NCBI RefSeq assembly: GCF_042100115.1
Contig: NC_091276.1
Coordinates: 1,736,001-1,800,000, forward strand
DNA length: 64,000 nucleotides
Reading direction: 5' to 3'
Source: Alternaria dauci
Lineage: Eukaryota; Ascomycota; Dothideomycetes; Pleosporales; Pleosporaceae
Positions 55,965 through 64,000 of this stretch are shown piece by piece; positions within the stretch are counted from its first letter, which is position 1, and each line of letters opens with the position of its first letter. Below the pieces are notes generated by a model. It was not told where the DNA came from, did not search any database, and saw nothing but the letters and a program-made list of their open reading frames with translations. The translations under genes and the position numbers were made by a program.

Positions 55965-57491
55965 GGTAGAGAACGTTGGATAGGGATTCGTCGAAAAGAG
56001 AGAGCGGAGTGCCGATGATGACCTGCTATGAACGTTTGCTTCCGACTTGGTGTTAGGAGGTCGTCCAGTCGCCAGCAGTGTTTTGAGAAAAGAAACGGTT
56101 GCATGATATAGGAACCAAGCGCCCAAAACACTGCCGAAGGGACTTTTTCCTGCTTCAATATTTTTCAGAATTGGCTCAGCAAGCCACTGCGAGGCTCTCA
56201 GGTCAGTAATTGCATCTTCTATTGACGCCACAAGGGTCTTCTCGTGCGCCACCATCACGTCTTTGCGCTATCATCATGCGAAAGTCAGTAGCTACCGACC
56301 GAATCGGCTTGACACTACCATGGATTGAACCCTTTACGCCAGCCTTGCGCCCCACACCACGTGTCTCAAGGGTCGTGATTCATCAGCCTTCCTTTGATGA
56401 TGGCACGTGGGTCATCGTCCGGTGCGTACGGGGCTTCCGATGGCGTTCACAACGATACACCCGTCTTGGACGCATTATTCGTCGTGATGCCGGAATTGGA
56501 TGTTGTTCAGGTGGGTCGATGGTGTTGGCGACGGGCAGCACGCTTGAAAGAGTCTGGTGTGGCCTGGTTTCGTGCTAGCTCGAGCCAAGCGCGCGCAGCC
56601 TTGCTTCTCAGCCGCGTACTACGTGCGTCCAGATCTGTCAGGATGCGCGGAGGGCGCGATGGAATCGGACAACGCTATGCATGGGGGAATTTCTTGTTCG
56701 CGTTCGGACAAACACTCAAGGATCCACGTTGTAGAAACATCGACGAAATTCTTGGGAAAGTTATGCTACCGGCGACAACAATCAATGCCTCAATGTTCGA
56801 CCGAAAAAGCTCTTCAGGTCTGGTTCCGAGCCGCGTGCCGCAGTAACCCGCACTGGAATGTCGCCATCGCTCGAAGCATACCACGAATACGCCTCCAATT
56901 TCGCAATGTTCAACGAACAGTTTGTATCAACAGTAAGAGAAGATAACACTTTACTGAATAGCATAAGATGATGGGTTATGCGTTATCTTTGTCTCCAAAC
57001 CTCCTAGCTTAAGCGAGTGTCGGTACCTTTGGTCGGCACGTTTATGAAACCTCCAAACCAAACACTAAGGTTCTAGATCTCTGCTGTCCCAAAATGTTTA
57101 CTTCTTCTTTGAACACCAAGACAACAGCGGTTTCTGCTACTGATCCCTTAAGAACAAGTTTCGCGTGTCAAAAGAGACGTTTTTGTTCTTCATGCTGTCT
57201 GGTTTCGTGCCCAAGTTTCTATAACACAGGGGAAAATATCTCACGCACAACTCTTGACAGCAAGTGGAAGACGTGGAACTGGTGAACCCAGGGTCACGGC
57301 ATACTATTACAATACTACTAGCTCTCACAAGATTACGCATCATTAGCGATCTTAGTAGCAAGAGTAGACACAAAGTCAGACAAATAACCAAAATTGTTCC
57401 GGTACAAAGACTTTCTTCCATACCTGCAGAGCAACTTCAAGGAGCTTAAATCTCCTCAGTAGCAAGACTAGTTCCTTGCAGCCCACCACCT
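55965..57491. other. Intergenic 1.5 kb
   Basis: Includes a possible N-terminal extension of the AIG1-like gene (55965-56255). An open frame at 56397-56846 (+, 149 codons) has no recognisable content. Otherwise nothing seen. Confidence 0.4.
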
Positions 57492-58853
57492 CTAGTTCTC
57501 TTCAATGTGGACACTGATACCCTTCTCTTCACAGTCCTTGACGAGATCATGTAACTTTTTGCGAAGGCGATAGAGTTTCCTCCTACGTGGGCGGTAAGCC
57601 AGTCGTATGGTACCAAGCCCAGGCCAGTATAGGCCCTCTGCGGCCATCGTTAGAACCAAGAGCGCTACCGGAGAAGTACAGCCATGGAGCTTCAGTGTCT
57701 CAAGAGAGTTGGGGAAGTTTGTTAGCAGCGCTTTGTGATCCTCGCGACTCTGCTGGATGCCCTGGTTCTTAGAAGGAAGCACAAAGCGCTGGTTAGCCTC
57801 CAAGTACACGAGGTGTCGGAACTCGCTAAGGTTTCCGAGGAACGTAACATCTTCTTCAACAAACCCTGTAGAGTGGAGGATAACTATGCGCTTCAACGAA
57901 TCCCTCTGTTGGAGCAGTACGGTCCGGATAGTGTGTAACCGATAATCGTTGCATCTGAAGAATAGCGCGCCGTTGACCGTGTACTCGAAAGCCTCTAATG
58001 CGTCGCAACGGCTAAGCAAGTAGTGCAAGGCCCCTATGGAAGCGTAGCATCCAATAAGGCGGACAGTCTTGGCGTAGACTCGGTCCAAAGGATCTATCCA
58101 GAAACACGATTCTCGTTTCTGACAATGAAAGTTGCCGAATGTTACATGAGACAAGGCCATGTCAAAAAACGCCAGTTCCCTTATGCTTGGTAGCTTCATC
58201 AGAGAGCAACAACCCAGGTTAAGTCTAGCACCCGTGAGTTTGCGAAAGTGCAGTGTGATAAAAGAACCGAAGGAGGCCACAGACCCCAAGTGTGTTGGGA
58301 GACAGTACATGCTGCCTTGCAACTCCAGAAACTCGAGGCTAGATAGCAGTGTAAGCAAGAGACATACCGCAGCCGGCTCATTTCCATTGGCTAAACGCGT
58401 GCCCAAGGCCGTTCTGATGGAGGGGTGCACTCCAGCTAGAGACGAAATGGTTGACTGCATGTCCATCATCATCTGTGGGGTGAAGTGGCTGTCAGGAAGA
58501 TGTGGACAATAGTCCTGCTCCCGGCTGACCGAAAGCGCTTTGAATATGGAGGCATGAGACTGGAGAGTTCCCACGTCTGTACCAGACGATAGCTGGTACA
58601 GGTGGCCGAGAATGCCAGCGAAAGCATTATGGTCGCCCGGTAGTAGAGCGATGGGATGATTGATCCGATTTGTCTCGCGAACAGTACTGTGTACACGACG
58701 GCAAGTTCGAGCGACGGCGTCTAGAGAAGTTTTGTCATTGCTGAGATGTAGGAAGATCTTCAGCAAAATCTCGTCAGGCATACCTTCGAGTGTTGATTGT
58801 GCTTTGCGAACCGGCTTTAGCAAGTCCTGAAGCTTGTCCACCAGCTCGGCCAT
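57492..58853 (-). CDS. F-box protein
   Basis: 453 residues from the first ATG (MAELVDKLQDLL). The frame is open 19 codons further but without an ATG. The F-box LEGMPDEILLKIFLHLS lies at about residues 22-38, followed by DAVARTCRRVHSTVRET. The rest contains irregular Leu-rich segments (LEFLELQGSMYCL, LETLKLHGC) suggesting a degenerate LRR-type substrate-binding region. It is expected to link a substrate to Skp1-Cul1 ubiquitin ligase; the substrate is unknown. Large, diverse F-box families are usual in Dothideomycetes. Confidence 0.82.
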   Translation of the reverse strand: MAELVDKLQDLLKPVRKAQSTLEGMPDEILLKIFLHLSNDKTSLDAVARTCRRVHSTVRETNRINHPIALLPGDHNAFAGILGHLYQLSSGTDVGTLQSHASIFKALSVSREQDYCPHLPDSHFTPQMMMDMQSTISSLAGVHPSIRTALGTRLANGNEPAAVCLLLTLLSSLEFLELQGSMYCLPTHLGSVASFGSFITLHFRKLTGARLNLGCCSLMKLPSIRELAFFDMALSHVTFGNFHCQKRESCFWIDPLDRVYAKTVRLIGCYASIGALHYLLSRCDALEAFEYTVNGALFFRCNDYRLHTIRTVLLQQRDSLKRIVILHSTGFVEEDVTFLGNLSEFRHLVYLEANQRFVLPSKNQGIQQSREDHKALLTNFPNSLETLKLHGCTSPVALLVLTMAAEGLYWPGLGTIRLAYRPRRRKLYRLRKKLHDLVKDCEEKGISVHIEEN

Positions 58854-61800
58854 GGATCCGGGAACGAATGGTTCGGAAGCAGTACTATATGGCTGTCTTT
58901 TGGATGTCAATATCTAAACCTGAAGTCTTGAGGCATATGTCTTACACGCTGTGAACCGATGGTGATCCCTTGGATGTGACTTTCGGTTTGGTTTGACCAT
59001 AACGCTTAGAAACGCGCTTCCCAAAGGGGTGGCAGATCCTGCACCTGTTTGACATGTCGGATGACAGTACTAAGGCGGAGCTTCAATTATTGGAACACAC
59101 GCATAACAAGCTGGCGGATGACATACCAGCTCGGGAGGCTTAAAGAGAGCCAGGGAGACGAAGAAATCTTCTTTCCAGACCGCGATACCTGTGCGAGGCG
59201 TCAACAAATAACCCAGTAGGTTGTCGAACGTATCTACTCCTTACAGCGATACTTTGCAGGCCGCTTGGTTCTAGTCTCAAAGCCGTCGTACAAACCGCTC
59301 GATGCGCGAGAGACCGAAAGTTTGACTGAATGTGTCGCTCCACTTTGTGCAAAGTAGTCGTCTTCTTTGTATCTCTCGTACGGGTTATGTGTCTCACCTT
59401 TTATCGCTGTACTTGTCAATATCTGCTGCGCGTAAAGTCAATATCCTTTCGATCGCAGGCTTCGCAGCGAACAGAACTTACGAGCCAATGTACTGTACAG
59501 GTGCCGAAGATGAGTGTTGTCGAAGATCGATCTGCTGTCGTGGAGGGGTCGTGGAGGGGTAGGAGAAGGGAAGCAATTTATACGTGGTTGGGGGAAGCCC
59601 GGGCGTTCACGTCCGCCAGCCTCCGTGGTAAAGGCTATGCTTAAGGATAGTAGACCAACCCTGGTACTGCTAGGGACCTCCGCAGGCCTTCCTATAATAC
59701 ACACAGACCCCTGAAAGGGCTTCTGAACCAGATGCTATGCAGGTGCGATAGCGGGTGCGCCACCTTGAACCAAGCTGGAATGCGGCGGGCTGAGAAACAA
59801 GTAACAAACACTTGAAGGGACCACTTCTCACATTACGATGAGCGCGAATGCCCAGCGCGACAAGGTGGTCTGGAAGTTGACAGTCTGCCAGCGAAGGATT
59901 GTACGATAGGGATGGCAAATGCATTATCGACAATGAGTATCCTCTGATCTTGTTGCGACAAGACGGACAAGTAACGCTGACCATGTCCCAGCTTACTGAC
60001 AACGCACCCCGTCCTACAGCGACTCTATACTGCGCATCTGTAGTTTCTTGCGAAGCAGTACAAGAGTAGCATTCGAAAACGACCTGATGCGACGGTAGCT
60101 GCGACAGCTCCGTAACACACGATAGGTGTCAGGTGTTAGGCGTCAGGGTCGCCTATTTCCCGCGTCAGTCATCTGAAGACAACCTCTTCTTCATCACCAG
60201 TATTATCTGCGGAATACGAAGTACGAAGCATAACGGCGTATCGTTTGTCGTATGGACGAGACCTAGGGACAAAGGACCTGAAATAGGAGTGCATGGCGCT
60301 GCAATAGTACTCTCAGGACAACTCGGCATTAGCCACATAGTACGTTGACTATCAGTCTGCCACAGGACCAGAAGCTGGTCGTTAATCGCGCTACATCGCT
60401 ACAAGCGATACTTGGTCACTCATATGGCATTGAATGCGATCGAACTCTTTCTGGCCTGACATTTCCATTACCATAATAACAGTAAGCCTACTGTTCAGAT
60501 AAGATTTGGACAAGTGCCTCATGCATACAGGCGCAGAAAGACACCCACTGGCATTAAGGCATACCACTTCAAGCACCGCGACCTCTCCGGCGGAGACCAG
60601 AACAAACGAGGCATCCTATACAGAGCCATGAAGCACGGCTGGCAACTCCAGAGTAAGCGAATAGCCGCGGCGAGCTACATGCCTCAAACGAGGGCGGGGA
60701 CAATCCACGAGTAGTGCAAGATCCGGGATTGAGATGGAAACCGGAAGACTAAAGTCGAAATTTCCGGTATTGTTAGGTTGGTGAGGTTTGCAACGGAGAG
60801 AAGAAGTGTCGGCGCGTGAACGCGAAGCTGTCACGCTGTCTTCGGGCCGCGCACGAGCACCGCCCCACCAACTTCGAACATCACTCTTTTGTTCTGGCAA
60901 ACTTATCATGCAAGTTCAACTTCTTGACCGCAGTGCCATTCGACTCTTCAGGTGAACACGAATAATCGGCAATCTTGCAAGACGTGTATTGTGTGTCTTG
61001 TTCTCCCACTGTAAACTCTCCGAGCCGTCCGTCAGCGACGTTCGCTGAAACAATTCGGACAGCTCCTTTTTCTCTTCACGTCTTTCAGTCTGCACTATTG
61101 GCAACCAAGTAGAAGAGGCCGAGTTCAAGTCAGGGATCCCAGTGTACCATTACTTATTGCTCGTCTGCGCGTCATGTCCGTAGACAGCCCGAAAGCCTTT
61201 GAGTTCGCCGGAACTGAACCTCAACTTAAATAGTCGGGCCGGCGTCGAGTCGCGCAGTAGCCATATACTGTACAGCCTTTCGAGGAGTCACAGTATTCAT
61301 GCCTCTGCATCTCGGCGATAACATCGAGTCTTATCAGTCGCGAACGTTGGATCGGGATGGAGGAAGCGCGACAAAGCACGGGGCTGTGAGCTAATGAGCT
61401 GTTGAGGAAGCTAATGTAAGCATTGCGGCTCTTTTCGAGGTGTCCGTCAGAGATCTGATAAGCAGGCTGCGATACTCGCTGTGAAGAATGTTATGCTCAG
61501 CAGTCTGGAGCCGTCCTGATCAAACCAGTTCTCGTAGAGAGGGCGCCTTGGCTCGCGATGACGAGGGCAGGAACTGTATTTCGACAGGTAGGTCAACCGG
61601 CCGCATCGGGCTTTCGTGGTGGTCTCATGTGTTCTCTGGAGACAGGAATCCTCGGTCGCTGACAGTCGAAGTCTGACAACAATGCGCTCTGAATAGCGCA
61701 TCGGCCGTGTAACCTTCTCTAGTGGCAGGGGAGCATCGCGCACCTCTTCATTGTGTTTAGAAGACTCGGTCAGGCCACAGCGTCGAGGGCGGATTGAGGC

Positions 61801-62752
61801 AACCGCTCTTGGAGACCGTGCACCAACAATTCTGGTTCCGTCCCGAGGAATGGAGCATCGCAGAACCAGGGCTGGCGATAAATCGACCGGTACTGTATCG
61901 TCACTCTTAGGGATTGCTGCAAAAGCATCATACTTGGTTTACAGTCTAGGGCAGATAACTCTGTGCTCGATGCTTACTCGAGACCATTGATCGGACAAGC
62001 AAGAGCCAGACACAAGTCAACCGAGGTCCTTGGCCCAAGAAAAAGAGAGAAAAACTCCTTTGTATGTTGGCAGAAGCCACTCGGCATTGTCATGGCGCTC
62101 ATTGAGCCCCGCACTTTGCTGGCGACTGTTCAGACACCTGGAGATGCCAAAATCAACGATGGGGGGTAGATTGCGATGCCAAATGCGCTAGCCCAAGGGG
62201 CTGGGCTAATCTCAAGCATGCTCACCTGGGCAGCTCGCCCGGCCGCAGCGTCCCATCCCACAAACCTGGCCACATTATCTTGGCAGCTGGTTCTCGACGT
62301 GACCATGACCCTGGACTTCTAAACAGGCTAGACTGACCGATCATGCGCGTCTTTGCGGCCTCATCACGACCGTGGGGTTCGCACAACATTACATTCTGGA
62401 GTCGTCCCAACCCATATCGGCGCTTCTCACAGCCACTCTCGGCGGCAACCGTCACGTTGCGCCATCGCGACTGTGATTCCCGGTGCATCAACGTGTGGCA
62501 AGCAGGTTCAGAGTCGTTTCCACGCGCTTTGAAGCCCTCACCTGCGCAACGATGCCTCAGAGTTCCTTCTCCCGATGAACGCGCATTGGCCTTGTACACC
62601 ACCACTCAACCCGTATCACCAGATGCACTTGCAGTACAGGTTTATGCATCTTGTGCCAACCCAGGACCTCTTGTTAGCCGTCTTTGTACCACATCATATT
62701 AACAAGCTGCGCATAACGTATAGCATTGCTAGCGGCTAGCGCTACATCCAAC
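58854..62752. other. Gene-poor 3.9 kb stretch upstream of pma1
   Basis: The largest empty stretch. Frames up to 127 codons overlap on opposite strands (62222-62605 and 62343-62702) without signatures. The right end should hold the promoter and 5' leader of the proton-pump gene. No transposon ORF, terminal repeats or AT-rich RIP-like tract is evident by eye. Confidence 0.4.
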
Positions 62753-64000
62753 ATGTCCGAGGTAAGTTGGCTGCCAACCTCATGACTAACTTGCCACGCC
62801 GCCCATCCACATCAGAGCTGACCAAGTGCAGTCGCCGACTGGTACGTCGCCGGATCGCGACGGCATCTATCCATCAAATGGCCGCACGTACGACAAGTAT
62901 CATTTCCAGGAAAAGGATATCCACATGCAAGGCATCGAGCTGGATGACGAAGAAGAAGACGAGGATATAGATCAACTTATCGAAGACCTCGAGTCACAAG
63001 ATGGCGAAAACGCCGACTACGAAGAAGAGGAAGCGCAACAGCCGGGTGGTGCGCGTTTGATCCCAGAGGAACTCCTGCAGACCGATACTCGCACTGGTTT
63101 GACGTCCGCCGAAGTACTGATACGGCGAAAAAAGTTTGGCGAGAACAAGATGAAAGGTACCAGCCGTCTTATCCCTCAATCTGCGCTTGCTCACCATGTG
63201 CAGAGGAATCGACAAACAACTGGGTAAAGTTTCTGATGTTTTTCGTTGGTCCGATCCAATTCGTCATGGAAGCTGCTGCAATCCTTGCTGCAGGGCTCCA
63301 GGACTGGGTTGACTTTGGTGTCATCTGCGGTTTGCTTCTCCTGAACGCCAGTGTTGGCTTTATCCAAGAGTATCAGGCTGGCTCCATCGTCGAAGAGTTG
63401 AAGAAGACGCTCGCTTTGAAGGCCACCGTATTGCGCGACGGCACTTTGGTTGAGATCGAAGCACCAGACGTGGTGCCTGGCGATATCCTGCAAGTGGAAG
63501 AGGGAGTTATTGTTCCAGCTGATGGGCGCATCGTCACGGAGAATGCCTTTGTGCAGGTCGACCAGTCGTCCATCACCGGAGAATCGCTGGCTGTCGACAA
63601 GCACCGTGGAGATACCTGTTACGCGTCTTCTGCAGTCAAACGTGGCGAAGCTTTCGTTGTCATTACAGCTACGGGCGACTCCACATTTGTTGGACGTGCA
63701 GCATCACTCGTCGCTAGCGCCTCTAGCGGACCCGGTCACTTCACTCAAGTATTGCACGGCATTGGAACGATCCTCTTGGTTCTGGTAATCGTGTCGTTGC
63801 TAGTTGTTTGGATTAGCTCTTTCTATCGGTCCAACGACATCGTCACTATCCTCCGGTTCACACTCGCGATCACGATAGTCGGAGTCCCGGTTGGCCTTCC
63901 TGCGGTTGTTACTACAACTATGGCAGTGGGAGCGGCGTATCTGGCGAAGAAACAAGCCATCGTGCAGAAGCTCTCTGCCATTGAATCGCTTGCGGGTGTT
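62753..64000 (+). CDS. pma1: Plasma-membrane H+-ATPase (P3A type), 5' part
   Basis: Model: exon 1 62753-62761 (9 nt, MSE), intron 62762-62831 (70 nt, branch CTAAC), exon 2 62832-63156, intron 63157-63203 (47 nt), exon 3 63204 to beyond the window. The ATP-driven proton pump that energises nutrient uptake. Visible: acidic N-terminus ([18 protein letters not shown]), [20 protein letters not shown], the first membrane pair ([20 protein letters not shown]), the A-domain TGES ([10 protein letters not shown], about residue 233), and M4 ([20 protein letters not shown]). It is cut at IESLAGV, just before the phosphorylation site DKTGT expected next. The gene is incomplete only because the window ends. 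Confidence 0.95.

Noticed and set aside
56397..56846. 149-codon plus-strand frame
   Set aside because: It starts with ATG but has no domain, and both strands are similarly open here.
62222..62702. Overlapping 119-127 codon frames upstream of pma1
   Set aside because: Opposite strands are open over the same bases with no protein signature. This is probably promoter sequence.
1..64000. Transposons, CRISPR arrays or RIP-mutated blocks
   Set aside because: No transposase or reverse-transcriptase frame, regularly spaced identical repeat, terminal repeat pair or long AT-rich tract was seen by eye.

Overview
This is a contiguous piece of a filamentous ascomycete nuclear genome. Protein types and gene style point to Dothideomycetes, probably Pleosporales. 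The evidence is: short (about 45-105 nt) introns with GT-AG ends and CTAAC/CTGAC branch points; Zn2Cys6 regulators; fungal housekeeping genes (cwc21, cdc123, sen15, erg24, atg27, plasma-membrane H+-ATPase); and an Egh16/Gas1-like secreted protein typical of plant-associated fungi. There are no operons, bacterial features, CRISPR arrays or convincing tRNA/rRNA genes. I built the gene models by joining open frames at consensus splice sites, so introns are predictions.

Layout. 1-4.1 kb: a divergent cwc21/cdc123 pair and an F-box-like orphan. 4.8-15.6 kb: two Zn2Cys6 regulators flanking an amino-acid permease and the Egh16-like gene. 15.6-18.5 kb: a gene-poor stretch with one unresolved protein-like locus. 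18.5-27.4 kb: a dense block with sen15, a GPI-type Ser/Thr-rich protein, a DUF2985 membrane protein, a glycine-zipper protein, erg24 and atg27. 28-39.6 kb: a 1394-residue SLIP-GC/dynamin-like GTPase with a ubiquitin-like N-terminus, an HEXXH orphan, a RING-like orphan, an AT-hook-like three-exon protein and an 82-residue two-exon gene. 41-46.6 kb: a carboxylesterase, a phytanoyl-CoA-type dioxygenase and a Zn2Cys6 regulator that look like a small metabolic neighbourhood. 46.8-58.9 kb: a protein kinase, three orphans or disordered proteins (one F-box) and an AIG1-like membrane protein, separated by long empty stretches. 59-62.7 kb is non-coding as far as I can see. The window ends inside a Pma1-type proton pump.

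The most interesting signals are not genes. (1) Introns in two unrelated genes, the permease and the GTPase, are near-copies of each other, and a third intron in the small two-exon gene shares the same landmarks. This is the signature of introner-like elements, that is, introns that spread by duplication. (2) Four copies of a short hairpin sit between the glycine-zipper gene and erg24. Their stem bases change in compensating pairs, which suggests selection or spread of a folded element. (3) One Zn2Cys6 DNA-binding domain appears to be assembled from an 8-nt and a 29-nt micro-exon plus a third exon.
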